Shown here one piece after another: positions 8,004 to 15,505 of a stretch of DNA of 64,000 nucleotides. The stretch covers positions 62,001 through 126,000 of the forward strand of contig JBQLZO010000091.1 of assembly GCA_052168315.1 (NCBI GenBank), read 5' to 3'. Position 1 is the stretch's first letter, and every line of letters starts with the position of its first letter. The notes under the pieces were generated by a model that was not told the DNA's origin, did no database searches, and worked only from the letters and a program-made list of their open reading frames with translations. The stretch comes from JBQLZO01 sp052168315 (lineage in GTDB: Bacteria > Planctomycetota > Phycisphaerae > Phycisphaerales > UBA1924). A program made the position numbers and the translations under genes.

Positions 8004-8471
8004 GTGGAACGAATTGAGACCGATCTGTACTTCGCGTATGGCTCGAACATGTCCAGCGCGCAGATGGCCCATCGATGTCCCGGCGCACGGGAGGTCGGGA
8101 TCGGGGTGCTGGAGGGGCATCGCCTCGTGTTCAACCGGCGGGGGAGCTACCGCCCGGGCGGGGTGGCCAGCGTGGTGCCGACCGGCGAAGGGCCGGGTGG
8201 GGTGCCCGGCGTGGTGTGGCGGCTCGATGCCAAGGCGATCGCAGCGCTGGACCGCGTGGAAGATCCGGGCGCGTATACCCGTGAGGTGATCCAGGTTTGC
8301 GCCTTGGGCGCGCACGGCGAGCGGCCCTTGTGGCGGTGCTTCGCGTACATCGCGATCCCGCAGGCGGATCACATCCGCCCGGATCGGGCCTACGCCGAGA
8401 TCATCCTCGGCGAGGCACTCCGGCGCGGGTTCTCGGAGTCGTATGTGAGCTCAATTCGAGCAATGATGTGA
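8004..8471 (+). CDS. Gamma-glutamylcyclotransferase-like protein (AIG2/GGCT fold)
   Basis: A 155-residue cytoplasmic protein with the GGCT fold. YFAYGSNM near the N-terminus is the substrate-binding YGSN loop (residues 12-15) and LDRVEDPGAYTREVI carries the expected general-acid Glu86 and the following Tyr-x-Arg. Family members release 5-oxoproline from gamma-glutamyl amines or dipeptides; the exact substrate cannot be told. The GTG at 8004 was chosen because the fold begins within ten residues; the frame upstream runs through the tRNA terminator and cannot be coding. It converges on the membrane HTH gene with a gap of about 140 nt. Confidence 0.78.
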   Translation: MERIETDLYFAYGSNMSSAQMAHRCPGAREVGIGVLEGHRLVFNRRGSYRPGGVASVVPTGEGPGGVPGVVWRLDAKAIAALDRVEDPGAYTREVIQVCALGAHGERPLWRCFAYIAIPQADHIRPDRAYAEIILGEALRRGFSESYVSSIRAMM

Positions 8472-8608
8472 GTCACGTTGAACCGCCGCGCGACGCTCCG
8501 ATACCGTGCGGCTGCGCGGGCGCGTCGTGGCACGGCCGCCGATCCATTAGGTGATCAACGCCCTGAGCGTCCTGCGTCCGGTCGGAATCGGATGTATGGC
8601 CAGGCCGC

Positions 8609-9415
8609 TTACTTGCCGAGGAAGAACCCGAGCAGGCCGAAGATCACCATGACCGCCGCGGGAATCGCCGCGACGATGAGCATGTTGCCACCGAACAGGC
8701 CCGCCACCGCGGCGGGGGGAACCGCCAGGCCGGCCATGAGGAGCACAGTCGCGGCCCCGAGAACGGCGACGAGCATCCCGACGGCGATGCCGGCGACCAT
8801 CCACGAACCCTTGCCGTCGTACGGCTCGACGAGAACCGCTCCGCCCATGGAGCCGACGCTGCCAGAGGGAGCAGAGCCGCCTGTGGCAGCGCCCTCGAAC
8901 ATGCCTCCGGAATCGCCGCCCACGGGAGCGCCCTGGTCGCCGTAGATGTCGCCCAGCAGCGCGTCGGAGGCGCCGGTGTCGCCAAAGTCGAGGAGGGCCG
9001 AGCCGCCCTCGGCGAATGACTCAAGGGAGGCGACATCGAGGGGCTGATCGGTCATCTGGGTCTGGGCGGCCGCATCCCCGGCGTCGAGTTCATCGTCGAA
9101 GATGGAGATGCCGGCGGGGCGGGTCTCGCCCATGGTCGCGCCGACGGTCTCGCCGCCGCCGGGGCCCTCGAGATCGAAATCAGAGCCGGCCAGGTCGATG
9201 CCGGAGCCAGCGCCGGAGTCGGACAGCGGGATCCCGCCGAAGGACTGGTCGCCATCATCGCCGGCGAGCAGGTCGATCTGCTCCTTCTTGAAGATGAGCT
9301 TCTCGCCGTCGCGGAACTCCTGGACCTCGCCGCGTTCGGCCATCGCGCGGACCTCGCTGGCGGACTTGCCGAGCTTCTCGGCAGCTTCATCGAGCGAGTA
9401 GAACATCTTGGCCAT
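8609..9415 (-). CDS. Membrane-anchored protein with N-terminal excisionase/MerR-type HTH
   Basis: A 268-residue protein in three parts. Residues 1-50 (MFYSLDEAAEKLGKSASEVR...) form an excisionase-like winged helix-turn-helix. Residues 50-200 are an acidic, Gly/Ser/Asp-rich, probably disordered linker. Residues about 205-268 are two or three hydrophobic helices ending in GLLGFFLGK. No signal peptide is present, so the HTH should face the cytoplasm with the protein held in the membrane. It is divergent from nrfH across 307 nt, so it could regulate nrfHA or tether DNA; neither is shown. Proteins of this type are, from memory, common in planctomycetes and uncharacterised. Confidence 0.65.
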   Translation of the reverse strand: MAKMFYSLDEAAEKLGKSASEVRAMAERGEVQEFRDGEKLIFKKEQIDLLAGDDGDQSFGGIPLSDSGAGSGIDLAGSDFDLEGPGGGETVGATMGETRPAGISIFDDELDAGDAAAQTQMTDQPLDVASLESFAEGGSALLDFGDTGASDALLGDIYGDQGAPVGGDSGGMFEGAATGGSAPSGSVGSMGGAVLVEPYDGKGSWMVAGIAVGMLVAVLGAATVLLMAGLAVPPAAVAGLFGGNMLIVAAIPAAVMVIFGLLGFFLGK

Positions 9416-9722
9416 GGGTCAGACTCTCCGGCGAGGCGTGTGAACGGGGGCACCCGGGGCATGGAGCGTGGGCATCGGGCTCCTCTGTACGCCCGCGGTT
9501 CGGGTGCGGATGCACGAGGGTAGCGGGAACGCTAGCGAACACCGATCGGGGCGGCAAGCGAGGGCGTGGACGCGGCTTGTGGTGTCGGGCGATGGGTGGA
9601 TCACCGATGCGGATCTGGTGCCGTGGGGGGCTCGCGACGCTGCGGGGATTCCCTATATTGGTCGCGTGTCGGCATGTCGCGCGGGCACAGTGATCAGAGG
9701 CGGTTCCGCGAAGGGATTTGCG
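9416..9722. other. Divergent intergenic region upstream of nrfH
   Basis: 307 nt with no gene. TATATT at 9654-9659 is the most AT-rich point and could be the -10 box of nrfHA, but no matching -35 box is visible, and I see no FNR-type TTGAT-N4-ATCAA site. Confidence 0.4.
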
Positions 9723-10238
9723 ATGGCGAGCCAAGGGGAGAGGCCAGGGAAGCGAGGGGTGTGGGGCATCCTCCGCCGACTGGGACCGCTGGCGGCGGTG
9801 CTCTGCGTCGTGCTCGGCGTGTTCTCCGGGCTGGGCGTGTTCACTTTCGTGTATGGCGAGGGGGCGTCTTACATGAGCAGCGATCCAAACGCGTGCACCA
9901 ACTGCCATGTGATGCAGGAGTATCACGACACTTGGCAGAACTCATCGCACCACCATGTCGCGGTGTGCAACGACTGCCATCTTTCGCATCATCCGATCGG
10001 GAAGTGGGTCACGAAGGCCGACAACGGCTTCTTTCACTCCCTGGCGTTCACGACGGGCAACTTTCACGAGCCGATCCAGATCAAGGCGCGGAATTCCGCG
10101 GTGACGCAGGATGCGTGCCTCTATTGCCACAGCGATGTGGCGCACGCGCTGCTGCCATCGGGCGGGACTGGTGTGTCGGCGAACGAGTCGTTGTCGTGCG
10201 TTCACTGCCACGCGGATGTGGGGCACGCGCTGCGGTGA
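9723..10238 (+). CDS. nrfH: Cytochrome c nitrite reductase small subunit
   Basis: A 171-residue membrane-anchored tetraheme cytochrome of the NapC/NrfH family that passes electrons from menaquinol to NrfA. A single N-terminal helix (about residues 20-45) is followed by four CxxCH haem sites: CTNCH, CNDCH, CLYCH and CVHCH. VMQEYHDTW and SSHHHVAVCNDCH are family features. The ATG at 9723 has AAGGGA 7 nt upstream; an in-frame extension upstream lacks both a signal sequence and haem motifs. It lies 75 nt before nrfA. Maturation would need c-type cytochrome biogenesis genes located elsewhere. Confidence 0.93.
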   Translation: MASQGERPGKRGVWGILRRLGPLAAVLCVVLGVFSGLGVFTFVYGEGASYMSSDPNACTNCHVMQEYHDTWQNSSHHHVAVCNDCHLSHHPIGKWVTKADNGFFHSLAFTTGNFHEPIQIKARNSAVTQDACLYCHSDVAHALLPSGGTGVSANESLSCVHCHADVGHALR

Positions 10239-10313
10239 TGGTTCGTGGGGGCATTCTTGGGCGCCGAGATCGAGCACTGAGAGACCGTAGTTTCGACGCG
10301 AATCGCAGGAGGC

Positions 10314-12020
10314 ATGGACATGGCAGGCGGAACCGGGACGAGCGAACGGAAGGCGCGGTGGACGACCGGGCAGGCCGCGGCGATCGCGGGGCTGTTCGCG
10401 GTGGTGGCGATCGCGACGGTGGTGGTGCTGGTGGTGCTCGTGCAGATGTTCGAGCACAAGCAGGCCGAGCGCGTGCCGTTCGTCCGGGTCGTCGAGGTGA
10501 ACGAGGTGACGACGGATCCGGTGCCCTGGGGGCAGAACTGGCCCTCGCAGTTCGATTCGTACCGCCGAACGGTGGATGCGACGCACACGCGCTACGGCGG
10601 CTCCGAGGCGATGCCCGAGAGCAAGCTTGAGGCGATGCCGTGGGTGCGCCGGCTCTTCGCGGGGTACGCGTTCAGCATCGACTACCGGGAGCGGCGCGGG
10701 CACGCGTACATGCTCTACGACCAGGAGGTCACGCGCCGCGTGACGGAGCGGAACCAGAGCGGCGCGTGCCTTCACTGCCACGCGTCGATCGTGCCGACCT
10801 ACCGGCGTCTGGGGCTGGAAGACATGGGCGAGCCCGCGGATGAGGCGGCGCTGGGCGATTCGTTCAACTGGCCGGCCGTGATGCGTGGGTTCGAGCTGGT
10901 GAGCAGGCGTCCGTACCCTGAGGTCCACGCGGAACTGCTGAAGACGCCGGACGGGACGCCCGGGCGGAACCCGCTCTTCCCCGGCGGTGAGCGAGCGATG
11001 GAGACGCGTCCGGAGGGGATGGGCGCTGCGCCGGTGGATGGGACGCACGCGGGGATGGGCGAGGGGCATCCGGTGAGCTGCGTGGACTGCCACGATCCGG
11101 AGTCGATGGCGATCCGGGTGACGCGTCCCGGCTTCGTGCGGGGGATCGCGCTGCTTGCGGCCAGCGATGCGCCCGTGCCGCACCTGCCGAGCGTGGAGCG
11201 ATGGCGCAAGGGATCGCGATCGCGCGACTACGACCCGAACCTCGATGCGTCCCGCCAGGAGATGCGTTCATTCGCGTGCGCCCAGTGCCATGTCGAGTAC
11301 TACTGCGCGACGGAGATGACGCTGACCTTCCCGTGGGGCAACGGCCTGCGGGCCGAGGACATCGAGCGTTTCTGGGAGGAGACGACCTTCCCGAGCGGGA
11401 AGCCGTTCTCCGATTTCAAGCACGGCGAGACGGGCGCGCGGATGTTCAAGGCGCAGCACCCGGAGTTCGAGCTGTGGAGCCAGGGCATCCACGCGCGGGC
11501 CGGGGTGAGCTGCGCGGACTGCCACATGCCCTACGAGCGTCAGGGCGCGATGAAGGTGTCGAGCCACTGGGTCAAGAGCCCGCTGCTGAGCATCAACAAC
11601 TCGTGCCAGACCTGCCACAAGGTGGACGAGGATGAGCTGCTGGCGCGCGTGCACCGGATTCAGGACACGACGAAGGCGATGATGGACCGGGCGGCGGTTG
11701 CCATGACGGACATGCTCGACGCGATCAACGCCGCGATCGCGGCCGGAGCGACCGAGGAGGAGCTGGCACCGATCCTCGAGCTACAGCGGAAGGGGATGTG
11801 GCGGCTGGACTATGTGCTCAGCGAGAATTCGATGGGGTTCCACGCGCCGCAGGAGGCGGCCCGGCTGCTGGGCGAGTCGATGGACTACTCGCGTCGGGCG
11901 CAGGCGATGGCGATCGGACTGCGCGCGGGCGAGGCGCCGGCGGCGCAGGCCCCGGACGCTCAGATCATTGGCGTGACGCCGACCGAGGAAGCGCCGCCGC
12001 ACCCGGCGGCTCGCAAGTGA
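10314..12020 (+). CDS. nrfA: Ammonia-forming cytochrome c nitrite reductase, catalytic subunit
   Basis: A 568-residue pentahaem enzyme that reduces nitrite to ammonium with six electrons at the periplasmic face. Residues 20-45 are an uncleaved-looking membrane helix. Haem sites: CLHCH (152-156), CVDCH (256-260), CAQCH (322-326), CADCH (400-404), CQTCH (431-435). HVEYYC after haem 3 supplies the calcium-site Glu and active-site Tyr; GIHAR gives the catalytic His393. The first haem has CxxCH where many NrfA have the lysine-ligated CxxCK, so this belongs to the CxxCH type. GCAGGAGGC lies just before the ATG. It follows nrfH in the usual HA order and faces the methyltransferase gene tail to tail with a 15-nt gap. 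Confidence 0.94.
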   Translation: MDMAGGTGTSERKARWTTGQAAAIAGLFAVVAIATVVVLVVLVQMFEHKQAERVPFVRVVEVNEVTTDPVPWGQNWPSQFDSYRRTVDATHTRYGGSEAMPESKLEAMPWVRRLFAGYAFSIDYRERRGHAYMLYDQEVTRRVTERNQSGACLHCHASIVPTYRRLGLEDMGEPADEAALGDSFNWPAVMRGFELVSRRPYPEVHAELLKTPDGTPGRNPLFPGGERAMETRPEGMGAAPVDGTHAGMGEGHPVSCVDCHDPESMAIRVTRPGFVRGIALLAASDAPVPHLPSVERWRKGSRSRDYDPNLDASRQEMRSFACAQCHVEYYCATEMTLTFPWGNGLRAEDIERFWEETTFPSGKPFSDFKHGETGARMFKAQHPEFELWSQGIHARAGVSCADCHMPYERQGAMKVSSHWVKSPLLSINNSCQTCHKVDEDELLARVHRIQDTTKAMMDRAAVAMTDMLDAINAAIAAGATEEELAPILELQRKGMWRLDYVLSENSMGFHAPQEAARLLGESMDYSRRAQAMAIGLRAGEAPAAQAPDAQIIGVTPTEEAPPHPAARK

Positions 12021-12035
12021 TTGGGCGGGCGCGCC

Positions 12036-13085
12036 TCAGGCCGAGCGGCGGTCCGATTCCTCGGGCTCGGCGCCGGCGGTGAGCAGCGGCCGGCGCGGCT
12101 CGAAGATGGCCGAGGTGTGCCGGGTGGGCTCGTCCCTGACGACGCGCACCGGGCCCGCGCTGATCCTCTGGAAGGCGGACTTGGCGTTGGCCGCCGAGTA
12201 CTCGATGCCGATGGACGGGCGTCCGAGCTCGCGGGCGACGGTGCAGGTGGTGCCGGAGCCGAGGAACGGATCGAGCACGAGATCGCCCGGGTTGGAGCAG
12301 GCGCGGATGACGCGTTCGAGGTAGACCTCGGGGATCTGGTTGTCGTGGTTGGCGCGGCGTTCCTTGTTGTTGCCCTGGATGCGTCCGAAGTTCTTGCCGT
12401 ACCACACATCCATGGGCACGCGCATGCCGGCCTCGCCGGTCTTCTTCGTCAGGGTGCGGGCGTCGCCGTAGAGCGTGGCACGATCGGACATCTCGAGGAT
12501 GGGCTCGGGGTTCCAGGTCCGCTTGCGCTCGTCCTTGCAGAAATAGAGCGCGTGGACCTTGGAGTTGATGAACCGCCCCATGGTGTTCTGGCCGAAGCGG
12601 TAGTGCCAGACGCACCAGTTGACCATGTGCAGGCCGCGCTTCTTCAGGTGCACGACGATCTCCGCGGCCCAGTCGTCGGGGATGTTGACCCACATGGAGC
12701 CGTGCGGGGCCAGGGCATCGACGCACCCGTCCAGCCACTGCTCGGTGAAGCGCAGGTACGCGTCGAGGGGCATCTTGTCATCCCACTCGTCGTAGGCGCG
12801 GGACCAGTTGAAGGGGGGATCGGCGAAGATCAGGTCGATCTGTCCGGCTGCCGCCTCGGGGATGCGGGGGAGGACATCGCGGCAGTCGCCGACATAGACG
12901 CGGGTGTCGGGATCGGCGAGCCGGTGGGTGGGCTCGAGCGGCTTGCTGGCCCGGCGCGGTGCGGGAGCGTCGGCGCTTGGGAGCGCGATGCGTTCGTTCA
13001 TGGCGCGGGCGGCGGCGCTGAGCCGCCGCTGTCCCTGGACGCCTCGGCGTGAGCGTCCGTTCTTCAGCGGGCCGGTCCCTGACAT
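12036..13085 (-). CDS. DNA methyltransferase (N6-adenine/N4-cytosine, beta-class order), no restriction partner
   Basis: A 349-residue SAM-dependent DNA methylase. The catalytic motif IV FADPPFNW (DPPF 89-92) precedes the SAM-binding motif I LDPFLGSGTT (272-280), the order of beta-class amino-methyltransferases such as CcrM. DPPF favours N6-adenine, though N4-cytosine is possible. A conserved central region (VNWCVWHYRFGQNTM, KVHALYFCKD, WYGKNFGRIQGNNKERR) includes the likely recognition domain. There is no restriction endonuclease or specificity subunit nearby, so it is probably an orphan regulatory or protective methylase. AAAGGCA lies about 8 nt before the ATG; the first 30 residues are basic and low in complexity. 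Confidence 0.85.
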   Translation of the reverse strand: MSGTGPLKNGRSRRGVQGQRRLSAAARAMNERIALPSADAPAPRRASKPLEPTHRLADPDTRVYVGDCRDVLPRIPEAAAGQIDLIFADPPFNWSRAYDEWDDKMPLDAYLRFTEQWLDGCVDALAPHGSMWVNIPDDWAAEIVVHLKKRGLHMVNWCVWHYRFGQNTMGRFINSKVHALYFCKDERKRTWNPEPILEMSDRATLYGDARTLTKKTGEAGMRVPMDVWYGKNFGRIQGNNKERRANHDNQIPEVYLERVIRACSNPGDLVLDPFLGSGTTCTVARELGRPSIGIEYSAANAKSAFQRISAGPVRVVRDEPTRHTSAIFEPRRPLLTAGAEPEESDRRSA

Positions 13086-13213
13086 GGTCGGGTGCCTTTC
13101 GGTGTGGCTTCGGTGTGGGCGGGGCGGAGGGCCCCGGGCCCTTGGGTATCGGCGCGGGCGCGCGCGCTCCTCCAGATTCGGGGGTGAGGGTCGGAAGGGG
13201 GGCGGGGTTCAGA

Positions 13214-13840
13214 TCAGGCGCGTCGGAGGGCGGCCGCGAGGGCCCGGGCGGCCTGGCCGCGGTGGGAGCGGGCGTTCTTCTCCTGCGGAGAGAGCTCGGC
13301 AGCGGTGCGACCGTCCTCGAGTTCGAGCAGCGGGTCGTACCCGAACCCGTTGCCGCCGCGGGGGCTGGTCGTGATCCGCCCCTCGAAGGTTCCCCGGGCG
13401 GTGGCGAGCACGCGGGCGTCGGGGTCGGCGAGGCATACCGCGCAGACGAATCGGGCGGTGCGCTGGTGCTCGGGCGTCCGCGCGATCGCCGAGAGCAGCT
13501 TGGCGTTGTTGGCGGCGTCGCGGGTGGCCCGGTCGCCGCCGATGCCCGCGTACCGGGCCGAGCGAATGCCCGGTTCGCCGTTGAGCGCATCGACCTCGAG
13601 CCCCGAGTCATCGGCGAGGGCGATGCGGTTGAGGCGCTGGGCGTAGTAGGTGGCCTTGATCTCGGCGTTGCCCTCGAAGGTCGGAGCATCCTCGTCGGGC
13701 TCGGCGAGGCCGGCCGCGCCCGGGATGTCGGCGAGGCAGAGCACGCGGAAGCCGAGCGGCTCGAGTTCGCCCCGGAACTCCTCGACCTTGTGCGGGTTGC
13801 TGGTGGCGATGAGGATTTCCCGCGGGGTGTTGCTGGTCAT
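13214..13840 (-). CDS. rdgB: XTP/dITP diphosphatase (RdgB/HAM1)
   Basis: A 208-residue housecleaning enzyme that hydrolyses non-canonical purine NTPs (dITP, XTP) to monophosphates. ILIATSNPHKVEEF is the N-terminal nucleotide-binding signature, FEGNAEIKA and LADDSGLEVDALNGEPGI give the Mg2+ and purine pocket, and GGNGFGYDPLL plus ELSPQEKNARSHRG finish the site. Length is normal. It follows the VanZ-like gene with only 4 nt between stop and start, so parA, vanZ-like and rdgB are probably one transcript. Confidence 0.93.
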   Translation of the reverse strand: MTSNTPREILIATSNPHKVEEFRGELEPLGFRVLCLADIPGAAGLAEPDEDAPTFEGNAEIKATYYAQRLNRIALADDSGLEVDALNGEPGIRSARYAGIGGDRATRDAANNAKLLSAIARTPEHQRTARFVCAVCLADPDARVLATARGTFEGRITTSPRGGNGFGYDPLLELEDGRTAAELSPQEKNARSHRGQAARALAAALRRA

Positions 13841-13844
13841 CGGG

Positions 13845-14252
13845 TCATTGTTGCGTGTTGTGGGGGTCCGTGGCATCTGAGGAGGAGCGTTTGGCCAGGA
13901 TCCTCGCGCCCGCGAATGCTGCGAGCACGCCGAGCGTGGCGCCGGTGATGTTGGCGGCCATGTCGTCGAGCGCGAACACGCGTCCGAGTGCGGGGATCGC
14001 CTGGAGGGACTCGTCGAGGATCGCGTATCCGATGGCGATGGCGAGGCGGAGGGGCAGGCGGCGCGGGTTTGCGGGCGATCCGGTGAGCCCCGAAGCGGTG
14101 AGCAGCATCGCCCAAAGCGCGAACGCGAAGAAGTGGACCCACAGGTCGGTGCGATGGACCGGGCCCTCGACGCGGAGCTGCGGCCAGTGGGTGGCGATGA
14201 AGAGGACGATCGCGTAGGCAAGGAACGCGAATGTGCGGAGGCGCCGCATCAT
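13845..14252 (-). CDS. VanZ-like membrane protein
   Basis: A 135-residue protein with four predicted membrane helices. AIVLFIATHWPQL, LWVHFFAFALWAMLL, AIAIGYAILDESLQAI and DDMAANITGATLGV match the VanZ family, including the Asp-Glu-x-x-Gln and Asp-x-x-x-N positions. Its ATG overlaps the TGA of the upstream parA-type gene by four bases (ATGA), implying translational coupling. VanZ proteins alter teicoplanin sensitivity in enterococci, but most chromosomal homologues have no known function and resistance should not be inferred. Confidence 0.75.
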   Translation of the reverse strand: MMRRLRTFAFLAYAIVLFIATHWPQLRVEGPVHRTDLWVHFFAFALWAMLLTASGLTGSPANPRRLPLRLAIAIGYAILDESLQAIPALGRVFALDDMAANITGATLGVLAAFAGARILAKRSSSDATDPHNTQQ

Positions 14253-15295
14253 GAAACGCCGCGCGCCGCTTTGCTTGCCGGGCGTGGCTCAGCGGGCGCT
14301 GCGGGGCGGGTGCTGACCGTGGCCGCGCCGGCATCCTGCTTCTCCGCCGCTTTCAGATTCTGCTTGGCGACGAAGCGGTTCCAGTCCTGGATCAGGCGGT
14401 CGGCGATCTTCTTGTAGTCGAGCGCGCCGGGCGCGGTGGGGGCGTACTCGAAGGCGGTCTGCCCGAACGAGGGTGCCTCGGCGAGCTTGATGTTTCGTCT
14501 GATCGCCGGGCGGTAGACCAGCGCGCCGCCCCAGGGGACATTCTTGTCCTTTGAGTCTGCGAAGAACTGTTCGAGGTCCGCGACGACCTCGCGGGCGTGG
14601 CGGGTCTGCTCGTCGTGCATGCAGAGGATGACGCCGGAGACGCGAATCCGCGGGTTCACGGAGCGGGCGACGATGGAGACGGTCTCGAAGAGCTTGCCCA
14701 CGCCCTGGAGGGCGAGGAAGTGCGCCTGCATCGGGACGATGACCTCGCGGGCGGTAGCGAGCCCGTTGAGGGTGAGCAGGCCCAGGGAGGGCGGGCAGTC
14801 GATGAGGATGAACTCGAATCGCGGCCGCAGGTGGTCGATCGCCCGCGCGAGCCGCTGGTGCCGGTGCGCATCGGCGGCGAGTTCGGTCTCGGCGGCGGCG
14901 AGGTCGGTGGTGGCCGGGAGGAGCCAGAGGTGTTCCCGGACCTGCCGGATGCAGGCCTCGGGATCGTGCGCCGGATCGTCGAGGCTGGCATCCGGGGGCG
15001 TGAGGAGCAGGTCGTAGACGGAGCGATCGGTCTCGGTGGGGTCGACGCCGAGGTGGAGCGTGGCGTGGGCCTGGGGGTCGAGGTCGATCACGAGGGTGGA
15101 TCGCCCGCTCTGGGCGATGGCGGCGGCGAGATTGACCACGGTGGTGGTTTTGCCGACGCCGCCTTTCTGGTTCATAAAAGCAACGATCCGGGACAACTGG
15201 TGGATGGCGGGTGGGAGGGACCCGGGCCCGTTCCCGGGGACGGGCCGGGAGGCGTTCGGGGCTGGTGACGGGTTGTCGGGGGCGTGGAATCCCAT
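14249..15295 (-). CDS. ParA/MinD-family ATPase
   Basis: A 348-residue ATPase. The deviant Walker A box FMNQKGGVGKTTTVVNLA (signature Lys44, Lys49) is followed by VIDLDPQAHAT and the Walker B-like ILIDCPPSLGLLTLNGL, as in chromosomal ParA/Soj proteins. The N-terminal 36 residues are Pro/Gly-rich and not conserved; the C-terminal 45 are Ala/Pro-rich. The ATG at 15295 is supported by TACACT 6 nt upstream. No parB or parS site was seen; the partners are the VanZ-like gene (ATGA overlap) and rdgB. It may segregate the chromosome, a plasmid-derived locus or a protein complex. Confidence 0.85.
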   Translation of the reverse strand: MGFHAPDNPSPAPNASRPVPGNGPGSLPPAIHQLSRIVAFMNQKGGVGKTTTVVNLAAAIAQSGRSTLVIDLDPQAHATLHLGVDPTETDRSVYDLLLTPPDASLDDPAHDPEACIRQVREHLWLLPATTDLAAAETELAADAHRHQRLARAIDHLRPRFEFILIDCPPSLGLLTLNGLATAREVIVPMQAHFLALQGVGKLFETVSIVARSVNPRIRVSGVILCMHDEQTRHAREVVADLEQFFADSKDKNVPWGGALVYRPAIRRNIKLAEAPSFGQTAFEYAPTAPGALDYKKIADRLIQDWNRFVAKQNLKAAEKQDAGAATVSTRPAAPAEPRPASKAARGVS

Positions 15296-15301
15296 CCGGT
15301 G

Positions 15302-15307
15302 AGTGTA
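15302..15307 (-). promoter_or_regulatory. -10-like hexamer for leaderless parA-type mRNA
   Basis: Minus-strand TACACT, then CACCGG, then ATG: spacing 6 nt. The same hexamer and spacing occur at the cysteine desulfurase gene. Confidence 0.45.
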
Positions 15308-15505
15308 TCGGAGGGTGGGGCTCCGAAGGGCGATCGCCGGTTGGGAGATCACGAGGGGCATCGGCCCGGGAAAGGGTGGTCCGAGCGTGGTACCGGGCAT
15401 CAATGGTCGCCCTGAGGGTTGTGGGGGTGATGGGATTTCCCGTCGGGAGGTGTGCGTTCAGCCGGTCGCGGATCGGACCGATTGAGCCAATCGAGGAGGC
15501 GGGCC

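Noticed and set aside
9468..9722. N-terminal extension of NrfH
   Set aside because: The extra 85 residues have no signal sequence or haem motif, and a Shine-Dalgarno sequence sits before the ATG at 9723.
13845..14252. VanZ-like gene as a glycopeptide-resistance determinant
   Set aside because: None of the other van genes are present, and most VanZ-family proteins are unrelated to resistance.
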